This document shows, in pieces, positions 1 to 13,131 of a stretch of DNA of 51,488 nucleotides. The DNA is from Daldinia sp. FL1419. Its lineage: Eukaryota > Ascomycota > Sordariomycetes > Xylariales > Hypoxylaceae. The notes under the pieces are model-generated. The model had not been told where the DNA came from, did not search any database, and was given only the letters and a program-made list of their open reading frames with translations. Where the stretch lies: contig MU623529.1 of NCBI GenBank assembly GCA_025201765.1, positions 1-51,488 on the forward strand, written 5' to 3'. The position numbers and the translations under genes were made by a program. Positions within the stretch are counted from its first letter, which is position 1. The number at the start of each line of letters is the position of its first letter.

Positions 1-3000
1 AATTTTACTAATTTATAATTAAATTATTATATTAATATAGGTTATTTAAAAATATATTTAAATAATTTTTTTAATTTATTTATATTTTCTTAATTAGAAA
101 AGATCTTATTATTAAAAGATTAACCTTAAATTAAATTTTCTAATTATTTTTTTTATAATATTATAAAATAAAAAAATAATAAATTCTAATCATAATAAAA
201 TAATAAGAATTTAAGGAAGGGTTTTTATAACAATATAAAATAATAATAATTTATTATAAAAAAAGGATTTAATAAAAAATAAAATATTATTATTACTTAT
301 ATTATTACAATAAAATCTTCCAAATTATTATAACAATAATTCTTCCTTACTAATTTATATTATTATATTTAAATAATATTAATTAATATTAGATTAAATA
401 TATATATAAAAGAAATAATAGTAAAAATAAGTAACAAATAAAATAATATAATAAAACCTATATATTCATAAATCTTAAAAAAGAAAACTATCTACTCTAA
501 ACTTAATAAATTTAGAACCTTTATATACATAATATATTAATTATGTAATACCTCCTTTGTTTGCTACAGGGGTCCACAATGCCTGATAACATACAACCAT
601 CAAATAGAATATTTATGTTGGTAGGTACGTATGTAAGATAAAAGCAAAATAATAATAAAGTAAATAACAATAGGGGTAAGATTGGTATATTAAAGTTGTT
701 TAAAGAAGAAAGTTATTTAAGAGAGATAAGTGGGAAACCTATCCTTATATAATAATAGATATATAAGTACTTCTTATTTGTAATATGCCATATTAAGGCA
801 CGTAAGACATACAACCACCAATTTATAAATATATAAAGTTTTTTTTATTTAATATAATATATAAATTTTTTTTTTAATATAATATATATATATAAATGAA
901 ATAAGTTTTTTGAAATAATATTAGATTATAAATATAATAAATATAATAATATTATATTATAATATTATAAAATATAAATAAAATATATAAAAAAAATTAA
1001 AATTAATTACAAAAAATTGTAAATTAATGATATTATTTTAAATTATTTTAAAAAATAAATATTATATTGTGATATTAAAAAGAAAGTTATAAAAGTAAAA
1101 ATGGGTAATAATATTTTATAAAAATATAAAATTATTTATATATATTTATATTTTATATAAATTATATATATTTTAATCTTTTCTTAAAATAATTTTTTTA
1201 TAATATAATAATATTTTTATTATTTATTAAAGAAAATAATAGAATTATTTTAAATTTTATTATTATTTTATATTTGAATTATTATTATATTATTTTATAA
1301 AGTTTAGGTATTATAATATATTAAATGTTTTTTATATTAAGGTTTAAATATTTTTATTAAAAAGTAAATTTTAATAAAAATATAAAGTAAAATTAAAATT
1401 ATAATAATATAATTTAATTAAATAAGTAATAAATAGGTTTTTTCTAAAATATGGTTTTTATTTAGAATAAATATTAAAAGATAGATTAGATATTTGTAAT
1501 ATATTTTAGGTAAATTGGAGTAGTAATAAATAAATAAATAAATAATAATATTTATTTTTAAATATTGTAATTTATATGGTAATTTATTGAGATAAGGGTA
1601 TAAAATATTTTTGGAGTGAAATTTACAATAAAAAATCTTATTATTTATTTATATGATATATAATTAAAAATTAATTTTAAATTTTATATAAATGATTTTA
1701 AATATATAATTTTTTTAAAACTAATATAATGTTATTTAATGTTGTTAAAAAATTTAATTAATATATATAATAGGTTATAAGTTATTATGTGATATTAAGG
1801 AGTAATATTTTAGTAGATGAATTAATGTTTAAATTCTATGGAAAAGATTTTAATAAAATAATAATTAATGAAAAATTTAAATTATTAATTTTTATAGTAT
1901 TTTATTATATTAAATTTAATATATACTTACTTTAAAAATAAATAAATAAATAAAAATATATAATATATCTAAAAAATAAATTTTTTTTTTTTAATTTTAT
2001 GAAAAGTTTAAAAAGAAATTAATAATAAATAATATTGAAGATAAAATTTAGGATAATATTAAAAATAAATTTAAAAGGGATATAGAATAAAATAATTAAG
2101 AATTTTAAGATATAAATAATATAAATAAATATTTATTTTTAATTATAAATTATTAATATTTTTATATTTAAAAGATAATTAATTAAATAATATTTAATAT
2201 ATTATAATATATTTATTAAATCATTTATTATTAATCCAATATTATATATTTTTTAATAATTTATTTATATTATTATATTTAGCCTTTTAAATATGAAAAA
2301 AAGGTTATAATTATATAAGAATAGTAAAATATAATTGTAATATGGTTAAGATCTTTATTAATATTAAAGATAATAAATTTAAATATAATATCTTAATTAA
2401 TTAAATAATTTTTAATAATTTAATTAATTAAATTATATGGTAAAATAATGGTATTATTAGGTAATTAATTATTATTTTTATAGATAAGAAGCGTATTACA
2501 AGGTTTTGTATAAGATTTTATATAAATATATCTACTATTAAAAAAACATAAAAGTATTTTAATTATTTTTTAAAAAAAAATTTAATATTTTTTTATTTAT
2601 TAATTTATATAAATATATTATAAATAGGGTAAATATTATTAATTAATTTAAAATATATTAAAAATGGATATATAATATTAAATAAAGAAGTTAGTAATTA
2701 TTATTTTATAAATATTTATTTTAAATAACTTTGATTAATTTATTTCTTTTATAATGAAATAATTTATTATATTAATATTTATATAATATTATTTTTAAAT
2801 GGATATAAATTATTTTAGAGATTTTAATTTGAAAATATGGCTTTAGGGTGATTTTTTGTATAAAGGGTTTATATATGTTAATAAAAGGCACTATTAATTT
2901 ATTTATTAAAAATATATATTAAAATAATTATTATTAATTTTTTTTATTGTTAGGCATATATAAGTAATTATATATATGGTTTTAAGAGGATTAAATTAAT

Positions 3001-3170
3001 TGAAATTTTGAGAAATATTGATAAAAGGTTAATATTAAAGATTAAATCTTGTTATAAAAAGTGTATTATATTGATTTATAAAATTGATAAATGTTAATAT
3101 TTATGGTATAAGTAAAATTAGGTATAAAAGTATGTAATTATATTTTATTAATTTCTAATTGAATATAATT
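1..3170. repeat. AT-saturated block, probable RIP-degraded repeat
   Basis: The first 3.17 kb is almost entirely A and T, full of TA, AAT and TTA runs, with no open frame of useful length on either strand. It stops abruptly near 3170, after which base composition becomes normal within a few bases. A sharp-edged AT block of this size in a filamentous ascomycete is the usual footprint of repeat-induced point mutation of a transposon copy. No terminal repeats or protein remnant could be recognised, so the original element is unknown. A slightly less AT-rich islet lies at about 545-830. A naturally AT-rich isochore is the alternative. Confidence 0.8.
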
Positions 3171-3699
3171 TTTAATGCCCCTTACCGTGTTACATTCGCA
3201 CCTCGAGGGATAGAGCCCCAAATTCAATTCCTAGGTTCAGTGACATTGCAGGTCCGTCGCCCTCAGCAACCCTACGGCCATCCACCCGTTTCTCACCATT
3301 ATTCCTTTGCCGGACCCTCCGCCAGCATTTGCCGGCATATTCTCCTATATTTACCTGATATTTATATTTATAGGTATATTGTATACCAGCATCACCTGTA
3401 CCACTTATACCACTTACGCACTACTTACACTTCCTGCAACCCTTACCTTTTCACATAACGAAAGAGATCAAGATATGCGTTAATACTTGCTCTATATCGA
3501 TCGTACCCGATCGGTCGTATTCTTGCTACTATCAATTGGTAGTACGTACCGCCTCAATCCACATGCATGCGGCTTCGATAGGTCGCTGGGTTGCATCGTA
3601 AGGCAACCCTGTCTCGGTACCTGCGTTACCTGCGTAACCCAAGCTACATGTAGTGTTCACCTGATCAAGATATATTAATAAAATATCTTATTCGTCAAC
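3171..3699. other. Gene-free region upstream of the glycosidase-like gene
   Basis: Normal base composition returns here. I see no credible coding frame. A 99-codon frame beginning at 3159 starts inside the AT block and has no protein-like character. The stretch probably holds the promoter and 5' leader of the gene at 3700. Confidence 0.5.
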
Positions 3700-6478
3700 A
3701 TGGCACGGCAGTCTTACAACACTTTTGAACCAGTTGATTTAAAGAAGAGTTTTAAACTTGAGGAGCCGGTTGATTTGTTACCCCCACGTTACGGCAAGGA
3801 GACTCTACCAAGGAGAAAGCAGGATGGCGGGCCATCTTATGTCAATTACTTTCTCCCCAAGATCTCTGCTGTCATCTCGGCCGTTGGACTCCTTTGCATC
3901 CTCGCCTATACTTTCCTCATCGTACAACGTGTACCTTCTTCCCAGCTTGGTGTTGGAGAGGTAAAGACAAAGATAAAGGGTACCTCGTTCTTGGATCATG
4001 AAACGCCTATTAGCAGATTTGCTGGAAAAACATTCTTACGGCATAATATTCCCTTCATCGACATCCCTGATTCACTTATTCAGGATGTCTATTATTACAG
4101 GTGGACATCCATACAGCGTAATCTTCGCTACATCAGACCTGGAATAGGTTACATGTGTACCGAGTTTGTTCAGCCAGTTGGTTATGCCAAGGCTTTCGGT
4201 TCTATCGATGCCGCAGCTGGCCATCAAATTGATGAGTCGAGATGGCTGAGGGATACGTTCTACGGCGACGACTACATCTATCTATATACCCGTGGGCCAG
4301 CCGACGCCTTGCAGTATACTCAATGGATCCTTGACGCTGCAAGTCGCCGCGCAATGGTAACCGGTAACACCCGTTTCCTTGCTGGCCAGCTTGATGACAT
4401 GGTTCGCATATGGCACGACTGGGACAGAGTTTACGACGGTGCGGCTGGGTTATACTATTACCAGCCAGTTTGGGATGCGCAAGAATTATCACTACCGGGT
4501 TTCATTGTGGACCCTAATGGGACTGATTGGACTTTGAGGAAAGACGGTCCCGATACCTTTAGGCCTAGCCACAATGCTTATATGGTGGCGAATGCCAGAG
4601 CAATAGCCTGGGCTGCCCAACTTGCTCACGACAAGCTTCGGGGTGTACAGTTCTCTATTATGGCTGATAGTCTTGAAGAGGCTATGTATAAAAGGATGTG
4701 GGCCCCTGAGCAGAAATTTTTCATGGACATTATTCGACCAAATAATCCTAATTTAACACGGCTCAGTGGAAGGGAACAGGTTGGCCTATTTCCATATCGA
4801 TTTGGCATTGGCTTAAATAAGTCGTACGCACAGCCAGCTATTGATGCTATGTTTGACACAGAGGGGTTCTTAGCTCCTTATGGCCCAACAACGTTGGAAA
4901 TACGAGACCCATGGTTTATGGCCACTAGACCAAATGGCTACTGTAAGCCGACGTTTAGCTTAAATTGTTAACTCTCAAGGTGAATTTTCTAATATACCGA
5001 CTGTTTCGTAGGTTGTTACTGGAATGGTATGTCCTGGCCGTATTCAACGGGTCATACATTGAAGTCTCTCGCGGAAATATATCGCTCCAAAACCACGAAT
5101 GTTACTGCAGAACAGTACTTGCAGTACCTCCGGACGTACGCGAAGACTCAGCAGAAAGATGGCCATCCTTATGTTGCCGAATCTCACTACCCCTTTCTCG
5201 ATTCTTGGAGTGCCGATGGATGGAATCATTCTGAACACTATGACCACTCGACGAATAACGACGATGTAATAACCGGCTTGCTTGGGATTATACCGCAGCA
5301 AGGTGATCAAATCAAGATTTCCCCTATCATCCCGCATAATTGGACGTATTTTGCCCTCGAGAATTTGTCATATCACGGACACCTAGTCACCATACTCTAT
5401 GATAAGTATGGATCGAGGTACAAAGTTGGACGCGGCCTAACTATCTATGTCGACGGCCAAAAGGTTTATAATAAGCCTGGGAAATATGCTACGACACGCA
5501 TCCCCCCACCTATATTACCGTCTGAGGGGCCGATTAATATTGCGGGTGAGTATTATCGGCCCACTTGAACTTTCAACTTCAGCACCGTCAGCATGGCTGC
5601 TTTCTTTAGATTTCTCCAAGCGATCATATTTAAGATAATAACTAATAGACCTAGCGAATCCCACCGGACCTGGCCAGTATCCGATGGCTAATGCGACGTA
5701 TACTTATTCCGCCGACTATGAATTTAAGGCTATCGATGGCGTTCTGTTTTATGACTCGGTTCCGGATAACCGATGGACAAATTACCAGTCGCCAAATCGA
5801 AATGACACACTTACAGTCACATTCGCCCGGCCAAGAATCATATCTTCTATTACGCTTGCGTTGTTCTCAGACGTTGCAAGAGGGGGGGATGTAGACGTAC
5901 CTGCGAGAATAGAGGTATACGGATCTACCGGTTTGCTGGCCACGATGAACGACTCGTCTAGCTTATTACCCAATGACCGTAATATAATAGCCTTTAAACA
6001 AGTTGAGACACAGTTCTTAGCCGTTAACCTGTACCGGAAGTCGTCTCATCTCTGGGTTGGAATCTGCGAACTGGAAATTTGGACACCGCCTTTTCCTGGT
6101 CCAACATACCATGCAGTCGATGCTTACCTTACCGGGCAAGATACACGTGTTCTCTTTGATCATAATTCGATTGCCACAGAGAATGGGGCCGTTGTTGGGG
6201 GACTAGGGGCAGACAGCAATGTGGCCTTTGCTGGAATTTTGTCCAGTGGCCGCCGAAGCCTTTTGGTGCTCACATATTCTAATGCTGGTAGTACCACGGT
6301 AGAACTAAGCATCGAAGTCAACCAGGTGCTACTGTCAAGCCTAAAGCTGCTACCTAGCAAGGGTAAATACATTAGTGCCACAACAACCGTCAAATTGGCC
6401 TCTGGGAAGAATTACATTAGTTTGAGGGGAGGTTCGGAGGATAGGGGCGTAAGGCTGGAGACCGTGAATATCTTCTAA
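3700..6478 (+). CDS. Membrane-anchored six-hairpin glycosidase-like protein (GH63/MGH1-like)
   Basis: Three exons, 3700-4942, 5012-5545 and 5655-6478, give an 866-residue protein. The 69-nt and 109-nt introns restore one frame and join the conserved segment CCYWNGMSWPYSTGHTLKSL. Acceptor 5648 is also in frame, but 5654 fits better because a CTAAT branch motif lies just upstream. Residues 1-54 are hydrophilic and about 55-76 form one hydrophobic helix, so a type II membrane anchor with the enzyme outside the cytosol is likely. Residues about 100-590 resemble the six-hairpin (alpha/alpha)6 fold of GH63-like enzymes and MGH1-like hydrolases. About 600-740 look like a discoidin (F5/8C) beta-sandwich ending in LWVGICELEIW, followed by a second beta-rich, carbohydrate-binding-like domain. 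The substrate is not predictable from sequence. It is the first gene after the AT block. Confidence 0.72.
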
Positions 6479-6754
6479 TACTATTCACATATTAAGGTCA
6501 TGATATATTTCCTCGTCATTAAATAGTTTGCTCTAAACTATATCACCCACTTTGGATGGAAGAATCCCTACGGTATCACGAAATGATATGCTCGGCGTTT
6601 GTAACCCTCGAGTCTTGCTTTTAGTACACAGGTTATATAGGTAAGCCAACCCCACAATGGTGAGGTCATGCCTAGCGTGAAGTTATCGATTGCAATCTTC
6701 ATCAGGTTTGTACACGATCTCTTGTAGTCTCTCGAGCTGGATTGGTTGGTCAAA

Positions 6755-7468
6755 ATGCGCGAAGACGAACTTTCACAGCATCTTGCGGATCGTATTGTCT
6801 ATCACCATAAAAATAACCCTTTTAAGGAGAATGGAGGGCAGCGGGCGAAGCGCTGCATTGTTGCTCTTGCGGACGGCCTGGGCAGTGGGAAATCTACACT
6901 CGCAGCCGCCATCGCCGACGATGTCTCGGTACAACACGTCAAGTGTCGAGTGAGATCAATTGAAGGTTTCACGAAGCCCAAGTCTCGACTCTCCGAGGAA
7001 CGGATGAAAAGAAGAGGGGCGATCGAGACATTTGACGGCCAGGCCGTGTTGGATATGTTCAGAACCTTGCGCGAAAGAGGACCGGGTCACGAGCTATGGG
7101 CACCTAGTTTTGTCGAAGAAAAGCCCGACCCGGTACCGAACGATCAACTCATCGAAACTGATACCGAAGCCATATTATTCGAGAGTATATACCTGTTAGC
7201 AAACAGAGAGCCGTGGAGTGGCATCGAAGAATTGGTAGACGAGAAGTGGTTCGTCCACGTGCGGCCGGAACTATCTCGAGAACGAGTTGCTAGTAGAAGA
7301 ACAGACAAGGGAATTTGCAAGACGAGAGAGGAAGCGTTAAAACAATACGATGAATCGGATGGTCTTAACAATGCCTTTGTCGCCAAACATAGATATGAGA
7401 CAGATATTATCATCGAAAATAACGAAGATATGTTGTTGAGGGAGCCGGGTGGTAGGGAACTTAGATAA
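6755..7468 (+). CDS. P-loop kinase-like protein (uridine kinase/panthothenate kinase-like fold)
   Basis: An intronless frame of 237 residues. I start it at the ATG at 6755 (context caaaATGc); the frame extends only three codons further upstream, from a TTG. The Walker A motif GLGSGKST lies at about residues 43-50. The segment FESIYLLANREPW followed by an Arg-rich stretch (ELSRERVASRRTDKG) matches the lid region of fungal proteins related to yeast Yfh7 and bacterial PRK/URK-type kinases, where the pattern is usually EGNYLLL..PW. The small basic residues RERVASR would contact ATP phosphates. A nucleoside or metabolite kinase role follows from the fold; the substrate is unknown. The sequence reads ES where relatives usually have EG, which may matter for substrate binding. 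Confidence 0.7.
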   Translation: MREDELSQHLADRIVYHHKNNPFKENGGQRAKRCIVALADGLGSGKSTLAAAIADDVSVQHVKCRVRSIEGFTKPKSRLSEERMKRRGAIETFDGQAVLDMFRTLRERGPGHELWAPSFVEEKPDPVPNDQLIETDTEAILFESIYLLANREPWSGIEELVDEKWFVHVRPELSRERVASRRTDKGICKTREEALKQYDESDGLNNAFVAKHRYETDIIIENNEDMLLREPGGRELR

Positions 7469-8332
7469 GGAAATAGTTTCATATCCCTTTCATAGTCTGT
7501 TAGTGTGATTGAAAAAAAAGAAAAAAGAAAAAAGTTTTTCATAATTTAAACAAATAGTAGAATGTTATGTTGATAAATGTAAGCCTTGGTGCTTTCTCTC
7601 TTAATAGGTTTCTTCTAAGTTTGGAGGAAGTTGTCTGAGTATACTTGGGTATGTCGTATAAAATACATGAGATACGTAAGGTACATCTTGCGTATCTGTG
7701 CACCAGAAGAAGGCTCACCTACTAGGCGGGAACCCCAACCCTGCGGTATCCCTGTATGTACAGGGCGTGTGAAATTACATAAAATATACATATGGGGATT
7801 GTGTAACGTCGAAAAGAAGGTACAAACACTTAGCATAACTAGGCCTAAGATGTACAATACCTACTTTAGATAAGCACCTACATCCTAGTACCTTACCTAA
7901 TACGCAAGGTAGGTCAGTACATAGGTACCTAACTGCAAGGCATTCAGTCAGTTGCCAACACTTGTCTCAAGCAATAGTTGCCACACGTCATCTTCGATTT
8001 TCCGAGTTCAACAATTTATAATTTCTACCGTAAATGGTTGTAGTACGGATTCGTACACACTATATGCACACATGGTATCTTAGGTACACATAGTACATAG
8101 TGCACCAAATCTTCGGGGTGATCTCCTTCTTACTTTTATCTTTATTTTTTTTCTTGTTCACTCAACGCTGGGACATATTAGCCCTGCTTTATTTTATTCT
8201 GACCTCCAAACGTGTATAACTGATACCGTTAGTTAGAGAAAAGAAAACACAGTTTCTATACTCCTCAAATCTCCTAAGTCTTTTCTATTTTTATTTTAGA
8301 CTTATGGGATCACCGAGAGGCCCGGTGTTATA
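7469..8332. other. Intergenic region
   Basis: No coding frame that I trust. It contains several GGTACCTA/TAGGTACC-type short palindromic words (about 7880-8110) and a pyrimidine-rich stretch (8120-8300) that probably belongs to the promoter and leader of the ATPase gene. Confidence 0.4.
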
Positions 8333-11300
8333 ATGGCTCTCGTCGATAATTCCCAGATTCAGAGCGCCGAGCTGCTCAAGCCTCTCCCTCTCTATCTTCA
8401 TACATACGTCGCGCCATTTGCCATAATATGGCCCATATTTGCTCGCTATTTTTATACTCCCGAGTTATACGCCAAGCACATTGGTTCTTCTGAATGGACT
8501 TTCGTCTGGTGTGGTACTATTATCACTCTGCAAAGTTTGGTCTGGCTTAGTACAAACTGGAGTGTCAATCTCAAGGCCCTCTTTACTGCTCGGAAAGCAA
8601 GTAGAATTGAAGATGCACAGTTAATCAAGGTCATTCCCATAGCCAATGCCGGCTCGGCCGATATCTGTAAACTCGTTCGCGACAAGGTACCTACTTTCTC
8701 ACTTCTACCCTCTACGCTGGCCCTTCTACTTCTTGCTAATCAATTTTGCTCATTCTAGGGTGGTGACAAGACGAACCTTTCCTTTCTATTCCAGAAGCGT
8801 CGATTTCTCTATGATCCCGCGAAGAAATCTTTCGGGCCTTTAACCTACGACATTGACGCTGAGCCTAAGCCTAGCATTGGGAAATTTCAAAAGTCGACGG
8901 GCATTTCTTCTCAAGCCGAACTCACCAAGCTTGAGCAGTACTATGGCTCTAATACTTTTGACATTCCCGTCCCGACCTTTACCGAACTCTTCCGAGAACA
9001 TGCTGTTGCTCCTTTCTTCGTCTTCCAGGTCTTCTGCGTTGGTCTCTGGATGTTAGATGAGTATTGGTACTATTCACTATTCACCCTCTTTATGCTGGTT
9101 ATGTTCGAGAGTACGGTGGTTTGGCAACGACAGCGAACCTTGACCGAATTTCGAGGCATGAGCATTAAGCCGTATGATATATGGGTGTACCGATTGGGCA
9201 AGTGGATTGAGCTCGAGAGCGACAAGCTTCTACCAGGAGATCTCGTCTCCGTTGGACGAACTAAAGAGGACAGCGGCGTCGCATGTGATATGCTCCTTGT
9301 CGAGGGGACAGCTATTGTTAATGAGGCTATGCTTTCAGGAGAAAGTACACCATTGTTGAAAGATTCGATACAGCTAAGACCTGCTGATGCTCCTATCGAC
9401 ACCGAGGGGCTAGATAAAAATGCTTTCCTTTGGGGTGGCACTAAAGTCTTGCAGATCACGCATGGTAATCCCGATGAGGAGAAACCCGAGCTTGTCTCCG
9501 GTGTCCCCCCACCTCCTGATAATGGTGCTATGGCGGTTGTGATGAAGACCGGTTTCGAAACGTCCCAGGGTAGCCTAGTTCGCACTATGATTTACTCAAC
9601 GGAACGTGTCTCTGCGAACAACGCCGAAGCTTTGTTTTTTATCCTCTTCCTCCTCATCTTCGCACTAGCTGCCTCGTGGTATGTTTGGGACGAGGGTGTC
9701 AAGAAGGACCGCAAGAGATCGAAGTTACTCCTCGATTGTGTTTTGATCGTCACCAGTGTCGTGCCTCCTGAGCTTCCTATGGAGCTCAGCTTAGCGGTCA
9801 ATACTAGCTTGGCAGCATTGGCTAAGTTTGCTATCTTCTGTACTGAGCCTTTCCGTATCCCATTTGCCGGCCGTATCGATGTAGCCTGTTTTGACAAAAC
9901 CGGTACCTTAACCGGCGAGGACCTGGTCGTCGAAGGCATTGCGGGTCTTGGGCTTGGCCACAGCGGCGCGGATACCCCCCGTCAGTCGGATGGTGCTCAT
10001 AGTCATCTGACCTCAGTTAGAGATGCCGTAATGGAAACAACTCTCGTGCTAGCTAGTGCGCATGCTCTTGTTAAGCTTGAAGACGGTGAGATTGTAGGCG
10101 ATCCTATGGAAAAGGCTACGCTTGCGGCTCTTGGTTGGGGTCTAGGTAAAAACGATACCCTTGCTGCAAAGCCTGCTGTTACGGCCGCGGGAGGTACCTC
10201 GGGCACTGTTCAGATCAAGCGCCGCTTCCAATTCTCGTCCGCCTTGAAGCGCCAGAGTTCCGTCGCTACAGTGAATGCTGTTGATCCCAAGACCGGCAAT
10301 AGGATACGTGGTACTTTAGTGGCTGTGAAGGGCGCCCCGGAAACCATAATGAAAATGCTTGTCTCTGTTCCTAAAGATTACGAAGAAACCTTCAAATACT
10401 TTACTAGACGTGGTTCTCGAGTACTCGCTCTCGCTTACAAACAGTTGACACACGACAGCGAGCTCGGCTCTGGCAAAATCAACGATTTGAAGCGCGAACA
10501 AGTCGAAGCTGATCTTACATTTGCTGGTTTTTTGGTCCTTCAATGTCCCCTCAAAGATGATGCTAAGCAGGCTGTGCAAATGTTGAATGAGAGCAGCCAC
10601 CGTGTTATCATGATTACCGGAGACAATCCGCTTACAGCTGTACATGTCGCCAGGGAGGTCGAGATTGTTGACCGTGATGTCCTCATTTTAGACGCCCCAG
10701 AACAGAATCATGGAGGGGAGAAGTTAGTCTGGCGCAGCGTTGACGACAATACCAATATCGAAGTCGACGCATCGAAACCAATCGACCCCGAAATCATTAA
10801 GTCGAAAGATATCTGTGTTACTGGATACGCATTAGCCAAGTTCAAGGATAATAAAGATGCCTGGCGATCGCTACTCCGCCACACTTGGGTCTACGCTCGT
10901 GTGTCCCCGAAGCAAAAGGAAGAAATTCTTCTGGGTTTAAAGGACATGGGTTACTTTACGCTGATGGCCGGCGACGGAACCAACGACGTTGGAGCTCTGA
11001 AACAAGCTCACATTGGTATCGCTCTCCTTAATGGTACACAGGAGGACTTGACGAGGATCGCTGAGCATTCACGAAATACCAAGATGAAGGAGCTCTACCA
11101 GAAGCAAGTCGACCTTATGAAGCGTTTCAACCAACCTGCACCCCCCGTTCCTCCCATTATTGCTCATCTTTACCCTCCCGGCCCCTCTAACCCTCACTAC
11201 GAGAAAGCAATGGAGCGAGAAGCGCAAAAGCGGGGTATTTCCGTCGACGAACTTGCGAGGCTAAACGGCACTAATATTGAGACTGTGACCAGTCCGGCGG

Positions 11301-12427
11301 CTCAACAACTGCTAAATCAAGACCCTAGAGCAAATAGGCAGAGAGAAGTAGCCAATAAGGCCGCCGGTTTCGCCGATAAGATGACCACCGCAATGATGGA
11401 GCAAGAGTTAGGCGGTGATGATGAACCACCGACCCTTAAATTAGGTGACGCTTCAGTTGCTGCGCCATTTACCAGCAAGCTGCGGAACGTCATTGCTGTC
11501 CCAAACATCATTCGACAAGGCCGTTGTACCCTGGTTGCCACAATTCAGATGTACAAGATCCTGGCGCTTAATTGTCTCATCAGTGCCTACAGTCTGAGTG
11601 TTCTTTATCTCGAAGGTATCAAGTTTGGCGACGGACAGATCACTATTAGTGGTATGCTTATGAGTGTCTGTTTCCTTTCGATTTCCCGCGCCAAATCAGT
11701 TGAGGGATTGTCTAAGGAGAGACCACAACCGAACATATTTAACTTCTACATTATCGGCTCGATCCTGGGCCAATTCGCTGTCCACATTGCGACGTTGATC
11801 TACATCGCCCGATTTTGTGACAGACTAGAACCGTAAGTCTTTGGAATTATATACTACTTGGAAATAGCATCCTAACAGTGCTATAGACGATCGGAAATGG
11901 TTGATCTTGAGGCTGAATTTAAACCCTCGTTGCTAAACAGTGCCGTATACCTCTTGCAACTGATCCAGCAGATCTCTACTTTCGCAGTTAACTACCAGGG
12001 CCGACCATTTAGAGAGTCCCTATCCGAGAACCGAGGTATGTACTGGGGTATAATCTCGGTAACTGGAATTGCGTTTGCCTGCTCGACGGAATTTTTCCCA
12101 GAGCTAAATGAGCAAATGAAGCTTGTGAAGTTTACGGATGAATTCAAGACGACGATGACTGGAATTATGGTAATCGACTATGCCGCTTGTTATGTCATTG
12201 AGGTTATCCTCAAGTGGCTCTTTAGCGATTTCCGTCCTCGTGATATTGCAATGCGCCGACCCGAGCAGAATGAACGCGAGAGGGCAAGAAAGGAGGCAGA
12301 GAAGGCGACAAAGGACGCCGAGGAGGAGAAGAAGCAGGCGGAAAAGGTGGCAGCTTTTGAGAGAAAGATGGAAGAACGGAAGCAGAAGATTCGAGAAGCG
12401 ACACAAGCTGCTCGTGCTGGGAGGTAA
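8333..12427 (+). CDS. SPF1: P5A-type P-type ATPase of the ER (SPF1/Cod1 orthologue)
   Basis: Three exons, 8333-8686, 8759-11832 and 11887-12427, give 1322 residues, a normal length for this family. Introns are 72 and 54 nt. Visible motifs are SGES (actuator domain), the P5-specific PPELPMELS in the membrane (about residue 454), the phosphorylation loop DKTGTLTGE (Asp near 497), TGDNPLTA (about 738) and GDGTNDVGALKQAHIG (about 856). Hydrophobic helices flank both sides of the cytosolic domains. The last about 50 residues are a charged coiled coil rich in Glu, Lys and Arg. In yeast, Spf1 is an ER ion-pump-type ATPase that removes mislocalised tail-anchored and signal-anchored helices from the ER membrane. 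All catalytic motifs are intact. I expect a constitutive housekeeping gene. Confidence 0.95.
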
Positions 12428-13131
12428 AGTCTTGTTTTTGCCTACTTTAGAAGGCATCTTATTCCTAAATCAAGGGGTAGGAGGAGGTGTGGGAGGGGTA
12501 TGCTTGACGGCATAGATACCACATACATTGTAGGCATATAGAAAAGACTTTGGATCCATAGACCAACCCACCTATTTTTACCTTTTTTTAAAAAAAAAAT
12601 TCCCCAAGTAGTAACATTTTAGGGAAACTGACATCTAACATAGACGTTAAACAATGATGACATCGTATCATTCTTAGGTACTTTGGGTACTTAGGTAATG
12701 TAATGTTGTATCGGATTAATGTCGGGAGCAAATACCTACATATAATGTATGGAACCTTATACCTTTTTTGGCGCGGGTATTTGGAAATCGGGTTAACTTA
12801 ATCGGGGTATTCCGACTGCTTACAAGGCAAAGACTTGTATCATTAGTACTATTTATATATTTATGCCATATTATTCTTATTCTTATTCTTATTCTTCTTA
12901 TTATAATACGGTTAATACCTTCCGGGTAAGTTTGGTCTATATATTTCTCCCTTTCGCTCACTTACTATTTAAACCGAAATGATAACGTGACGCCGCGTTC
13001 TCTCTCTCTCTCTCTTATATATATATATGAGTGGGACATTCTTATTTATCTCGGACCCGACTTTTCGAAGAAAGAAACAAAAGAAGAAACTAGCACTATT
13101 CACCCATTACGAGCGCGTGAATCAGTGCATC
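12428..13131. other. Intergenic region with short simple repeats
   Basis: It holds the 3' side of the ATPase gene and the promoter of the next gene. Visible simple repeats are TTATTC units at 12871-12894 and a (TC)n(TA)n run at about 13001-13027. An ATG at 13027 is in frame with the downstream gene and would add 35 basic residues, but I place the start at 13132, right before the conserved domain. Confidence 0.5.
12871..12894. repeat. Hexanucleotide microsatellite (TTATTC)4
   Basis: Four head-to-tail TTATTC units are visible, followed by a partial unit. Confidence 0.8.

Noticed and set aside
3159..3458. 99-codon frame across the AT-block border
   Set aside because: It starts inside the AT-rich relic and has low-complexity, Tyr/His-rich composition with no domain.
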